Counted from the first letter of the stretch, positions 17,617 to 26,607 are shown. The stretch is 64,000 bases of DNA from Thiotrichaceae bacterium (GCA_002401765.2 NVTY02000032.1:1-64000); one strand, 5' to 3'. Program-made: numbers and translations. The notes: generated from the letters alone by a model not told the origin.

Positions 17617-18113
17617 GGTTGGTCGTCGAGCGCCATCGCGAAAACGCGTTCTTGTTGGGCCTGACGGAAGTTGGTTAGTTTTTGCGCTAGCGCAGTATCT
17701 TCATTGGCCAGCATTGAGATCGCAAACAGTCCGGCATTTGCCGCACCCGCTTCACCAATCGCAAATGTTGCAACGGGTATGCCTTTAGGCATCTGCACGA
17801 TAGAGAGTAGTGAGTCCTGCCCCTTGAGGTAACGAGAGGGGACGGGCACGCCGAGCACTGGCAGGGTGGTCTTGGCAGCGATCATACCGGGTAGGTGAGC
17901 CGCGCCACCTGCGCCGGCGATAATCACCTTGATACCGCGTGCCTGGGCGTTATCAGCAAAATCAAACATCAAATCCGGGGTGCGATGGGCTGAGATCACC
18001 TGTGCTTCATAGGCGATACCGAAGTCAGCGAGTGACTCGGCCGCCAGGCGCATCACTGGCCAGTCACTGTTACTGCCCATCACGATCACTACCTGAGCCT
18101 GAATTTGTTGCAT
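17613..18113 (-). CDS. purE: N5-carboxyaminoimidazole ribonucleotide mutase
   Basis: A 166-residue class I PurE, which moves the carboxyl group of N5-CAIR to form CAIR. Signature stretches are [46 protein letters not shown] and VLGVPVPS. It is the first gene of the minus-strand purE-purK pair and probably transcribed from the gap at 18114-18400, where no operator was recognised. Confidence 0.95.
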   Translation of the reverse strand: MQQIQAQVVIVMGSNSDWPVMRLAAESLADFGIAYEAQVISAHRTPDLMFDFADNAQARGIKVIIAGAGGAAHLPGMIAAKTTLPVLGVPVPSRYLKGQDSLLSIVQMPKGIPVATFAIGEAGAANAGLFAISMLANEDTALAQKLTNFRQAQQERVFAMALDDQP

Positions 18114-18433
18114 GAAATGCCTCGCTTAAACGCGTATCTAGTTGAATGGGCGACATTATACCTGATCAGAAGGGTCTGTGGCAGGTGGCTCGTGACGCGC
18201 TCTATTTACGTTCGAATGGGTTTTTAGCCGTTTCTTGATTGACGTGGTGATTGGTCATCATATGGCAGTTTTGTCGCAAGGTGTCGCGGGATTTTCTATT
18301 TTTGAGTGTGATAGGCCCATTAGCCCTGAACCTCTTAAAACCTCCTTCAGACCATAGACTTTTGTGCCGCTAGATTTAAAGAAGATAAGCATTTTATATG
18401 TTTTGTTCTCCCATTTTTAGCTTACGAGTACCG

Positions 18434-20251
18434 ATGAAAAAGAAGTTCTTAAATATCCCACCAAGATCTGATGATACGCCAATCTCAATGGATGTGAGTG
18501 AGTCTGCTATCAAAGCTTGGATCGTAGCATTGCCAACATTAGACTTTGTCGAAAGTTGCCTGCAAATGGTGGACCTGTTGCACGAGCTGAATCGGCATCA
18601 GCTGGAGGTGACTGAGCGGGTCAAGGTGATGAGTTGGCTATCGGCACGAGTCGATAAACTCCACCGGATTATGCCGAGAAATTATGACAGTCAGTCGTTA
18701 CCATTGAGTCAAAAACAGCTGATGTTAAAGATACAGGCGCAGGAGTTATTTGCGGAATGCGCAGTTGCCCATAAGGTAATTGTGAGTGATTTGATTGATA
18801 ATAGAGCGCTGCTGACTCAAAATAAAAAGGCGCTTTTCTTTTCAATTGTGAAGGCAATGCATTATATGTCACTGGGATTGATTGAACGCTTTCTTGTCTA
18901 CCAATCACCCGATAAAGGTACCTGGCACGATTTCCATAAGCTCTTTGTGATTTCTGAGCAGATGGGAATACTAGATATCGCCATTAGTGGTAATGCGGCG
19001 CGCGGAGAGGGTTCTACCTCGATCAATGAACTCTATAAAAAGATTTTGTTACTGTCGTTGGCTGACATGTCTCGGCTTATGATGGGGGAAGCAGAAACGG
19101 TTTATAAACAGTTGGCTGGCTGGTCCAAGTTTACCTCTTTATCTAAACTCGATGACTCTTTTCGTTGCGGTGTGATTGTTGACCTGGGTATTGATGAGCC
19201 TGCGAATCATGTGTTTTCTGAAAAACCGGTTAAATTTCTTAATGGACGCCTGTTTAACCTCACTCGATTGCTGGAACACCTTGATGGTCAGATAGATGTG
19301 TTGACTGAGCAGGGCATGGCAGGTAAAAATATGCTGAGTGCCCGGGCAACGCAGGCAATGTATATTCGCTTGCGATTTACCTGGGGTGTGCGTAGTAAAC
19401 GTGGTGCTGTTCGAGAGCCTATTACTTCGGCAGTAAAGTTGATTTCCGGGCTGCATGAATGTCATCGTGGTTTGAGTAATAAAAGGCACTTCAACCCAGA
19501 GCATGATGAGTTACGTTTTGATGCGGAGTGGAATGATGTTGGTGATACTTCAGGGGCGCTGACATTGGTGCCTGAAGAGGAGAGCCCGTGGGAAAAAGAT
19601 GTCATTGAGGCGCGCGCAAAGGCTAATTTAAATGGCAATCGTGTTTCTCAGTTTGATGAAAATAGTCGTAGAGATGCCTGGGAAAAGATTTATTCAACAT
19701 CCGTAATAGAACGGGCACGCCAGGAAAATACAGGGTTACAGATAATCGATTGTCTTCAAGTCGATAGGAGTGTTGGGGGCATGGCAATTGTCTGTGATAG
19801 TGAGCAGTCAGCAGCCTCGTTGGCAGTGGGCAAGGTGGTGGCGGTTTCGTTGGCGGGAGATCAATCATCGCAGTGGCAAACGGGCGTGGTGCGATGGTTG
19901 GTGATGCTGCCAAATCACGATATTCGCTGTGGTGTACAAATCCTCTCTAATCAAGCTGAAACCATTGCAGCCCGGTCGATAAAGGGCGTGGGGGAAGAGG
20001 GGGAATACTTTCGCTCTATCTTGATTCCAGAGGAAGAGAGTTGTCCTGCAAGCGTGCTAGTACCTGCCGCCGTATTTAGTCTGAATACCATTTTGAGTAT
20101 TGTGACGATCAGTGAGTTGAAGTACTTTAAGTTGAAAGAATTGCTTAATAATAGCGCCTCTTATAACCAATTTTCTTTTGAAGAGATTGAAAGGCCGAAT
20201 ATGGGGATTAACTTAAAAGCTAAAATTGACCGCAATCGGCGTTCATTTTAA
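18434..20251 (+). CDS. Large PilZ-like protein, possible cyclic-di-GMP effector
   Basis: A 605-residue cytoplasmic protein of mostly helical character. Near the C-terminus, IIDCLQVDRSVGGMAIV has the DxSxxG element of PilZ domains and leads into strands VGKVVAVSL, GVVRWLVMLPN and IRCGVQILS. A clear RxxxR arm is not obvious (the nearest candidate is in VIERARQEN), so cyclic-di-GMP binding is only suggested. The long N-terminal helical part is unrecognised. ATG 18434 precedes a basic MKKKF start; an in-frame ATG 18398 would add 12 hydrophobic residues. It stands alone, with purE divergent. Confidence 0.6.
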   Translation: MKKKFLNIPPRSDDTPISMDVSESAIKAWIVALPTLDFVESCLQMVDLLHELNRHQLEVTERVKVMSWLSARVDKLHRIMPRNYDSQSLPLSQKQLMLKIQAQELFAECAVAHKVIVSDLIDNRALLTQNKKALFFSIVKAMHYMSLGLIERFLVYQSPDKGTWHDFHKLFVISEQMGILDIAISGNAARGEGSTSINELYKKILLLSLADMSRLMMGEAETVYKQLAGWSKFTSLSKLDDSFRCGVIVDLGIDEPANHVFSEKPVKFLNGRLFNLTRLLEHLDGQIDVLTEQGMAGKNMLSARATQAMYIRLRFTWGVRSKRGAVREPITSAVKLISGLHECHRGLSNKRHFNPEHDELRFDAEWNDVGDTSGALTLVPEEESPWEKDVIEARAKANLNGNRVSQFDENSRRDAWEKIYSTSVIERARQENTGLQIIDCLQVDRSVGGMAIVCDSEQSAASLAVGKVVAVSLAGDQSSQWQTGVVRWLVMLPNHDIRCGVQILSNQAETIAARSIKGVGEEGEYFRSILIPEEESCPASVLVPAAVFSLNTILSIVTISELKYFKLKELLNNSASYNQFSFEEIERPNMGINLKAKIDRNRRSF

Positions 20252-20388
20252 GGGAATCTGTCGTGGATTGATTTAGGATACGCTGAATCGTAATTATTTT
20301 TTAGCAGTACCTAAATGATAACCGGCGGGCATATCGCGATCAGGTGATCGAATCGTCATCAGCTGATTAGATTAGGATAAAAACGGGT

Positions 20389-20601
20389 TTATGGGCGTTT
20401 ATAGTAGGTTACTGGCTGTTCTTTTGCCGGAGGTGCCTGCTGAATGACGAGTTCTTCTTCAAAGGCGCCGCAGGCCTTAGCGTAACGGCCAATGGTTGTC
20501 TGGTATTCTGGATCCAGTCGGCATGTTCCTAATGGATTTCTGCTAACCTTCCAATAGCTGCACTGACCGCATTTTGCGTTGGTATATTCTCTGGATGCCA
20601 T
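20389..20601 (-). CDS. Small four-cysteine protein
   Basis: A 70-residue protein with Cys spacing CGQC...GTC...ACGAF, an aromatic between the clusters and a basic tail (TYYKRP). The four Cys could bind a zinc ion or a small iron-sulfur cluster. The layout recalls the small HiPIP-like subunits of glycyl-radical decarboxylases, but no such enzyme is nearby. GGGACAGG lies upstream of the ATG. Family not identified. Confidence 0.6.
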   Translation of the reverse strand: MASREYTNAKCGQCSYWKVSRNPLGTCRLDPEYQTTIGRYAKACGAFEEELVIQQAPPAKEQPVTYYKRP

Positions 20602-21135
20602 GAACCTGTCCCTGGTTAAGTGGGTGTCGCATTGTGCCGTCGGAAATCCTTTCCGATGCAGGGAGCCCTCTTTTAACAGCCACTCCTAATGCTTTTGGCG
20701 GCATGCTTTTAAAATCATTTAGGTATTTTTGAGATTATTTTTTTCCTTTAATGGTTGGCGCAGTTCTTTAAGGGCAGCTCTATTCATTCATGAACGCAGC
20801 GCTTAAACCCCCAATCCGCTACATCAGCGTTGCCCATTTTGGCAATAGTCCCGCTACGGTGTGCCCTTTGGGTATTACCTGCTATTGACGCCTTGAGGTA
20901 ACGCATTGGTCATTCAATCTGCCACGCCCAGAATTAATAGAGCTGCGCTTAAGTGGATGCAATGCGTAACGTCAATGAAATGTCAGCATAGATAAGTCAG
21001 GTAAGATTCATGATAATCGTTTTTAGTATGCGTGCGTAGCTGAATTAATCACTATCCAATCCTCTTTTTCAAGGAACTCCGATTAATCTTTCATTTTGCG
21101 TGTTGATCTAAATACTTTTTCTTTAAAATCTACAG
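20602..21135. other. Intergenic with palindromic element
   Basis: About 530 bp between the small Cys gene and the tetR promoter. It contains the inverted-repeat element at 20768-20952 and no gene-like frame. Confidence 0.5.
20768..20952. repeat. 185-bp element with 22-bp terminal inverted repeats
   Basis: The left end TTAAGGGCAGCTCTATTCAT and the reverse complement of the right end TTAAGCGCAGCTCTATTAAT match at all but two positions over 22 bp. A second internal inverted pair (GTAACGCATTG and CAATGCGTAAC, one mismatch) straddles the right end. The size and ends suggest a non-autonomous element or MITE. No transposase is inside and no second copy is seen in this window. Confidence 0.55.
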
Positions 21136-21174
21136 TTGACTTTATCTATCTGGAAACAATACTATACGTCGTAT
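21136..21174 (+). promoter_or_regulatory. Promoter with overlapping palindrome upstream of tetR
   Basis: TTGACT at 21136-21141 and TACTAT at 21160-21165 (18-bp spacing) form a plausible sigma-70 promoter. ATACGTCGTAT (21164-21174), a perfect 5-1-5 inverted repeat, overlaps the -10 edge, where a TetR-family autorepressor typically binds. Regulator assignment is inference. Confidence 0.5.
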
Positions 21175-21215
21175 GTTATTATACTTCGTGTACTTATGGT
21201 GATGCAGGTTTTCAA

Positions 21216-21809
21216 ATGAACAGAAGAGAGCGAAAAAAAGAGGCTATTCGGCTTCATGTTATTGAAGAAGCAATGAGGCTTTTTCGGCAGCAAGGCTTTG
21301 ATAGTACGACAATGGAGCAGGTTGCTTCACAAGCCGATGTTTCCAAAGCAACGTTATACAAATATTTTTCGGTAAAAGAGGCAATTGTTGCGGGTTACTG
21401 GAAGTCCAGTGTTAGCCAAAAAACCGATCTTCTTCCTCAGCTATTCGCATCTATTTCCGATACGAAGGGAAGAATTTTGGCCGTTTTTTTGTCTGCTGGG
21501 ACTACTTTTAAAAGTGAGCCTGAATTTGCGTACATTCAACTTAAATATCAACTTCAAAAATTTGGGGAGCAGCCATTGAACGGAGACGCTAGGAGTGGGT
21601 TCGAAGGCTTTTTAGAGAAGCTATTAGAGCAGGGTCAAAAGCAGAGAGATATTCGAGGTGATATTTTGGTTTCTGACATGGCAAGTCAGCTTCTGTTTTT
21701 GTTTACATCAACTTGCCTTATTTGGTTTTCTAACCCCAATATATTTCCTCTCGAAAAGCGATTAAATCAAACAGTCGACATATTCTTTGAAGGAGCACAG
21801 TATGCCTGA
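21216..21809 (+). CDS. TetR-family transcriptional regulator
   Basis: A 197-residue regulator with a standard TetR N-terminal HTH (EEAMRLFRQQGFDSTTMEQVASQADVSKATLYKYF) split over residues 18-52, followed by a helical ligand domain. ATG 21216 is chosen because the HTH begins at the usual distance from it; the open frame extends upstream through the promoter. Its last 8 nt overlap the nitrilase gene, so the two are co-transcribed and the enzyme or its substrate is probably linked to the inducer. The DNA is A+T-rich compared with the surroundings. Confidence 0.85.
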   Translation: MNRRERKKEAIRLHVIEEAMRLFRQQGFDSTTMEQVASQADVSKATLYKYFSVKEAIVAGYWKSSVSQKTDLLPQLFASISDTKGRILAVFLSAGTTFKSEPEFAYIQLKYQLQKFGEQPLNGDARSGFEGFLEKLLEQGQKQRDIRGDILVSDMASQLLFLFTSTCLIWFSNPNIFPLEKRLNQTVDIFFEGAQYA

Positions 21810-22758
21810 GTCAAATGCTAGAAAAATTAGAGTTGCCGCCGTACAAATGGTGTGCGAAGAAGGAAAAATAGAAAACAACCTTAAGCGCGCCCAAAAGTTG
21901 GTTGAAGAGGCCGTAGAAAAAGGTGCTGAATTAGTTCTTCTTCCCGAGTTAATGCCCAGTGGCTATATGGCTACTGAGGCAATCTGGGATAGTGCAGAGT
22001 CAATGAGTGGCCAGTCGGTGACATGGTTAAAGAGGACAGCTGAAACATACAAAATTCATCTCGGATTTACCTTCTTGGAGGCAGAAGGAGAAGACTTTTA
22101 CAATGCCTTTGTTCTTGCAACCCCAAAAGGTGAAATTGCTGGTCGCGTAAGGAAATCTCCGCCAGCTTCAATTGAAGCTAACTTTTATAAAGCCGGAGAT
22201 GACCCGCATGTTATTGAAACTGAGTTAGGGCGAATTGGGGTGAGTATTTGCTATGAAAATTTGTTGTATGAACGTATTTACGAGTTATCCAATTTATCAG
22301 TGGATATTGTACTTTCTCCTGCCGCAGCGGGAAGGCCAAAAGCGATATTGCCGGGTGATGTTAAGCGATTTGAAAAAATGCTTAAACAGTGGCGGGGTTT
22401 GTACAGTAACGTGTTAGGCATTCCAAATGTAATAGCAAACAGAGTTGGCCTTTTGGATACGGAACTTCCTGGTATGCTTCCTCACCTAAAAAGTAATTTC
22501 CCTGGTCTTTCGGCAATCGTAGACTCTGATGGTGCAGTATTGGCCGAGCTTGGAGAAGAGGAAGAGGTTATTGTTGCTGATGTTTTTCTTGATCCTTGCA
22601 GAAAAAAAATAGGATCACCGAAGTGTTATGGAAAAATGTGGGCCATGCCTGTGCCTTGGTACGCATTTATATGGCCTATGACGCAGAAAACGGGAGAAAA
22701 AAGATATAAAAAGAGCCAAGTCCGGCCATTGAAGGCAAAATCTATGGCAGAAATTTGA
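21802..22758 (+). CDS. Carbon-nitrogen hydrolase (nitrilase/amidase superfamily)
   Basis: A 318-residue enzyme with the full nitrilase triad: Glu 49 in LVLLPELMPSGYM, Lys 118 in GRVRKSPPAS and Cys 150 in RIGVSICYENLLYER. These enzymes hydrolyse amides, nitriles or N-carbamoyl compounds; the substrate is undetermined. GAAGGAG lies before ATG 21802. It is coupled to the overlapping tetR gene. The pair has transposase stumps downstream and an inverted-repeat element upstream, a setting that suggests acquisition by transfer. Confidence 0.85.
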   Translation: MPESNARKIRVAAVQMVCEEGKIENNLKRAQKLVEEAVEKGAELVLLPELMPSGYMATEAIWDSAESMSGQSVTWLKRTAETYKIHLGFTFLEAEGEDFYNAFVLATPKGEIAGRVRKSPPASIEANFYKAGDDPHVIETELGRIGVSICYENLLYERIYELSNLSVDIVLSPAAAGRPKAILPGDVKRFEKMLKQWRGLYSNVLGIPNVIANRVGLLDTELPGMLPHLKSNFPGLSAIVDSDGAVLAELGEEEEVIVADVFLDPCRKKIGSPKCYGKMWAMPVPWYAFIWPMTQKTGEKRYKKSQVRPLKAKSMAEI

Positions 22759-22761
22759 GTT

Positions 22762-22977
22762 TTATCTAGCCAAAATCAGCAGTGTCCGGCGCCAGTGGTG
22801 GTAACGAAAAAGCGGGTCATTATCGGTGCTCAGATATTTTGGCGTGCCCTGCCCCTGCTTGATCCGATTAGACATACAACACAACGTCGGGCCATCCATC
22901 GCTCCGGTATGCACAGAAAAACCAATGACACCTTGGCTATATTGATCCATTACCACCATCACCCAGTGAGTCCTTAA
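22762..22977 (-). pseudogene. Integrase-core (rve) transposase fragment
   Basis: A minus-strand frame reads LRTHWVMVVMDQYSQGVIGFSV, split by residue changes, and KYLSTDNDPLFRYHHW. This is the middle of a DDE integrase-core transposase with the second Asp in STDNDP. Both ends are missing: the reading frame stops at LLILAR and abuts a different transposase fragment at about 22977. Confidence 0.7.
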
Positions 22978-23160
22978 TAAAATGGACTCACCGAGGGACG
23001 GCTGAAGGAGGGCACCACGCCCAGTTTTTGCAGCGTCGCGAACATGGTTGCACTCTTCATTGGGCTGCCGTTATCAGAATGCAGTACGGCCCCTTCTGAT
23101 GAATGTCCTCCGCAAGATAGGCCTTGCGAAGCAGGCGCGGTGCTGCGTTATCAATCATAT
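22978..23160 (-). pseudogene. IS3-type orfB fragment
   Basis: On the minus strand, GAVLHSDNGSPMKSATM, then FATLQKLGVVPSFSRPSVS, ending at PFY. This is the central segment of an IS3-family OrfB with the HSDNG catalytic Asp. It is the expected partner type of the orfA stump near 13.5 kb, although the two lie 9 kb apart. It is joined head-on to another transposase fragment, so the region is a chimera of at least two insertion sequences. Confidence 0.7.
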
Positions 23161-23403
23161 CGCAGCTATGCCGCAATGGGAGTTGATGACGAAACTCAAC
23201 AGCTCTACTAAAGCAAACGGCAGCCAGGATAGTCAGTTACTAAGCAATGATCAAGAACAAAGAGTTGACGTTGTAATATCCGACTCATGATTTTAACGAC
23301 AAAAAATAAGGTATAAATTAATATAGCAAGATCCGGGTCGCACCTTGTCCACTGTTCATCCATCATTATTTTAACGATATTGATTAATGACGGAGGTGTG
23401 GCA
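23161..23403. other. Short spacer, no gene seen
   Basis: About 240 bp between the transposase stump and the SDR gene. An 80-codon plus-strand frame at 23048-23290 overlaps the transposase fragment antisense and is discounted. GGAGGT at 23392-23397 is the ribosome site of the next gene. Confidence 0.5.
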
Positions 23404-24162
23404 GTGTTGGCAAATAAAGTGGCGATAGTGACCGGTGCGAGTTCTGGGATTGGTTATGCAACGGCAAAATGCTTTGCTCATGAAGGAGCAAAGGTGGTCG
23501 TGGCTGCGCGTAGGCAGCATCAACTTGATCAGTTGGTCGATGAGATTGCCGATGATGGTGGCGAGGCGATTGCACTTGCAGGAGACGTTAACGATGAAGC
23601 CTATGCGCAAGCATTAGTTGAGCTGGCTTGTCGGCATTATGGTGGACTCGATATCGCATTCAATAATGCCGGTATTACCGGACAGAGTGGCCCAACACCA
23701 GGTATGTTATTTTCACAGTGGCAGGAGACGATCAATACCAATTTGAGCAGTGCATTTTTAGGCGCTAAATATCAGCTGCCCGCGATGTTGGCGCGCGGCG
23801 CAGGCTCGGTGATTTTCACTGCTAGTTTTGCCGGTTATACGGTTGGCTTTCCTGAGATGGCGGCATATTCTGCGAGTAAAGCTGGCCTGGTTGGCCTGAG
23901 TCAATCACTGGCGACAGAGTTTGGTAGTCGAGGTATCCGCGTGAATGCATTGCTGCCGGGTGGAACGGATACCCCAATGGGACGGGCTTTTGCGAATAGC
24001 CCGGAAACGTTATCATTTGTTGAGGCGCTTCATGCGCTTAAACGGCTGGCGACACCACAGGAGATCGCGAAGTCGGCGCTCTATCTCGCTTCAGATGCCT
24101 CAAGCTTTACTACTGGCTCGGCGCTGTTGGTCGATGGTGGTGTGTCAATCAATCGAACCTGA
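23404..24162 (+). CDS. SDR-family oxidoreductase
   Basis: A 252-residue classical SDR: cofactor motif TGASSGIG (residues 10-17), NNAGITG, catalytic region FTASFAG and YSASKAG, and the C-terminal TGSALLVDGG common to 3-oxoacyl reductase and glucose dehydrogenase relatives. The GTG start at 23404 is set by GGAGGT 6 nt upstream. It is followed closely by an Ada-like gene on the same strand. The substrate is unknown. Confidence 0.85.
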   Translation: MLANKVAIVTGASSGIGYATAKCFAHEGAKVVVAARRQHQLDQLVDEIADDGGEAIALAGDVNDEAYAQALVELACRHYGGLDIAFNNAGITGQSGPTPGMLFSQWQETINTNLSSAFLGAKYQLPAMLARGAGSVIFTASFAGYTVGFPEMAAYSASKAGLVGLSQSLATEFGSRGIRVNALLPGGTDTPMGRAFANSPETLSFVEALHALKRLATPQEIAKSALYLASDASSFTTGSALLVDGGVSINRT

Positions 24163-24184
24163 TTTAATGGCGGTGTCAAACAAG

Positions 24185-25027
24185 ATGTCTGATTACGAAC
24201 GTATCGCGCAGGCAATTGCCTTTATTAATGAGCAGGTTGAGCATCAACCGACGCTGGATGAGATCGCGGCGCATCTGCATATGAGTCCATTTCACTTTCA
24301 GCGTCTGTTTTGTCGCTGGGCTGGGGTCACACCCAAACGGTACCTGCAGACATTAACGGTTGAGCGTGCAAAGCAGTTGTTGCAGGAGTCCAGGCCGCTG
24401 CTGGAGGTATCCGATAGCGTGGGGTTGAGTAGCGGCTCACGTCTCTATGATCACTTTGTTCATCTTGAGGCGGTGACCCCAGGTGAATATAAACAGGCGG
24501 GGGCAGGTTTAACCATTGAGCATGCGGTTCATCCAACCCCTTTTGGTTGGGTCTTTGTGGCGATGACAACACGTGGTGTCTGCAAACTCGCGTTTATGCT
24601 GCCGGAAGAGATTGATGGGCAACTTGCGGCATTACGTGTGAAATGGCCGCATGCCACGTTGATTGAAAATGCTGAAAGCAGCTCGACTGTGATCGATGCG
24701 ATGTTTGGCCGGGTGTCTAAATTAGATCGCCCATTATCAATGTATGTCAGCGGAACGAATTTTCAGATTAGTGTATGGCGGGCACTGTTACGAATCCCGT
24801 CGGGTGCTGTTACCAGTTATTCTCAGGTTGCCAATGCGATTAATCGACCAGGTGCCGCAAGAGCGGTGGGGACCGCCGTCGGGGCAAACCCGGTTGCATT
24901 TTTAATCCCCTGTCATCGCGTGATTCAGCAAAGTGGTCTGCTGGGTGGTTATCGCTGGGGTGAGACACGTAAACATGCGATACACGCATGGGAGTCGGCA
25001 GGGGAATCTCCCTCTTTGAAGGGTTAG
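24185..25027 (+). CDS. AraC-HTH/O6-methylguanine-DNA methyltransferase (Ada-like, lacking the N-terminal domain)
   Basis: A 280-residue fusion of an AraC-type HTH (residues about 8-100, HMSPFHFQRLFCRWAGVTPK) and an Ogt-type methyltransferase domain. The acceptor motif is IPCHRVIQQSG, preceded by SGAVTSYSQVANAI and RPGAARAVGTAVG. It repairs O6-alkylguanine by suicidal transfer to the Cys. The Cys4 zinc domain that makes E. coli Ada a methyl-phosphotriester sensor is absent, so methylation-switched activation is doubtful. ATG 24185 has GGCGGTG upstream; ATG 24167 is an alternative. It probably shares a transcript with the SDR gene. Confidence 0.88.
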   Translation: MSDYERIAQAIAFINEQVEHQPTLDEIAAHLHMSPFHFQRLFCRWAGVTPKRYLQTLTVERAKQLLQESRPLLEVSDSVGLSSGSRLYDHFVHLEAVTPGEYKQAGAGLTIEHAVHPTPFGWVFVAMTTRGVCKLAFMLPEEIDGQLAALRVKWPHATLIENAESSSTVIDAMFGRVSKLDRPLSMYVSGTNFQISVWRALLRIPSGAVTSYSQVANAINRPGAARAVGTAVGANPVAFLIPCHRVIQQSGLLGGYRWGETRKHAIHAWESAGESPSLKG

Positions 25028-25141
25028 TTGATTTCTACGCTATTTGGAATGCAACACCAATGACAGCGGGGGTATAATAGGAAGTTGTTCTCTGTGTTGT
25101 GGTTCTTTATTTTGTTAGTAAAATCGATCGAGGAGTTGATC

Positions 25142-26313
25142 ATGCATAGAAATAAGTTCTTTAGAAAGCGCCTGATTTCCCTGTTGGCTGTTGCTACATT
25201 GCCTATGGTAATGCCGTTTACAGTGGTGCATGCAGAGAGTGCACTCACCAAGACGTTAACAGAAGGAAGCGCTACTGCTAGCCTGCGTTATCGCTATGAA
25301 GTGGTCGATCAAACAAATTTTACAGAAGATGCTGAGGCATCAACGGTACGCACGCGCGCGGGTTATAAAACGGGAAGCCTTCTGGTTTAAGCGGTTACAT
25401 AGAATTTGAAGATGTTTCAGTGGTGGGCAGGGAGCGCTTTAATAGTACAGCCAATGGACTCATGCAGTATCCAAAGGTGATGGATGTTGAGAGCTCGGAA
25501 TTGAACCAAGGATTTTTATCTTATAAAGTAAGTGAAGAGACCATCGCAACGGTCGGTCGCCAGCGGATCATCTTTGATAATGCGCGTTTTGTCGGTAACG
25601 TTGGCTGGCGTCAAAATGAACAGACCTTTGATGTCCTTATGATCACCAACAAATCACTGCCATCAACCGAGGTTAAATTTGCTTATCTCGGTGCGGTTAA
25701 TAACATCCAGGCAAAGCATGTAGGCATGAAAGGGCCGTTGCTGAATGTTTCATACAGTGGTTTCAGTGCGGGTAAGCTGATCGGTTACAGTTATATGCTT
25801 GACGTTGATAATTCAACGGCTGATACCCAAACGCTGGGTGTGCGCTTTAGTGGTAAGCAGATGGCAGGTGATGTTGGCCTGCTGTATAGCGCAGAGTTTG
25901 CCACGCAGAATGATTACACTTTGCTGGAAGGTGGCGTTGCTGTTGCCGGTGTGACCGCTAAGGTCGGTTATGAACTGCTCAGTGGCGATGGTACCGATGG
26001 CTTTGCAACACCGCTTGCGACAAAGCATGCCTTTAATGGTTGGGCGGACAAGTTCCTGGGCACGCCAATCAACGGCCTTGAAGACACCTATCTTTCTGTA
26101 ATGGGTAAAGTGGCAGGGATAAAACTACTGGGTGTTTATCATCGCTATAGTGCCGATAGTAGTGGCGCAGATTATGGGACTGAAATGAATCTGCTAGCAG
26201 CCAAAAAGTTCACTAAACATTATTCCGTGGGCGTTAAATATGCCAGTTACGATGCGGACACTGTGTCGGTCGATACCGATAAACTATGGATGTGGGCGCA
26301 GGCATCATTTTAG
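25142..26313 (+). pseudogene. Outer-membrane porin interrupted by a single frameshift
   Basis: The signal peptide (about residues 1-31, VVHA-ESAL) leads into barrel strands (SATASLRYRYEVVDQTNF). The frame ends early at GYKTGSLLV, but the next frame continues with SGLSGYIEFEDV to the C-terminal strand LWMWAQASF. Restoring one A in the run at 25367-25370 gives GYKNGKPSGLSG and one uninterrupted porin of about 390 residues. The C-terminal Phe is the usual assembly signal. GAGGAG precedes ATG 25142. It may be a real pseudogene, phase variation in the A-run or a sequencing error; the remainder is well preserved. Confidence 0.75.
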
Positions 26314-26447
26314 TTTGAGCCCTTAAGTGCGTCAGCCTGACGTACTGTTCGGTGGTCATCCTGCGATTTTATTACCATAGCGGGGTTGGCCGCACCCTTT
26401 CTCAACATCCCTATTTTCTGCTTAGCTCCTCCTTCAGGGTGGGCTAG

Positions 26448-26607
26448 GAGGCTGTCGGACTTAGGATGAATACTACTGCGGAAAAACCATTTCGACTCAT
26501 TTCTCCGATCCTTTTCGTTGAATATGCCCAATATTCGCCTTAAACGATCACATAAATGAGCTCAAAATAGTTTTCCCTCGCCACGACCACCTAAGCCCGG
26601 CAGCCTC
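26448..26607. repeat. MITE-like imperfect palindrome, about 160 bp
   Basis: The left end GAGGCTGTCGGACTTAGG and the reverse complement of the right end GAGGCTGCCGGGCTTAGG match in 16 of 18 positions, and the match extends loosely for several more bases outwards. Inner segments (GAAAAACCATTT...CTCATTT and AAATGAG...ATAGTTTTCC) are also inverted. It is non-coding and fills most of the gap between the porin and lexA. It is not related by sequence to the 138-bp element. Confidence 0.6.

Noticed and set aside
26310-26531. 73-codon minus-strand frame overlapping the MITE-like palindrome
   Set aside because: Formed by the inverted-repeat sequence; no family resemblance.
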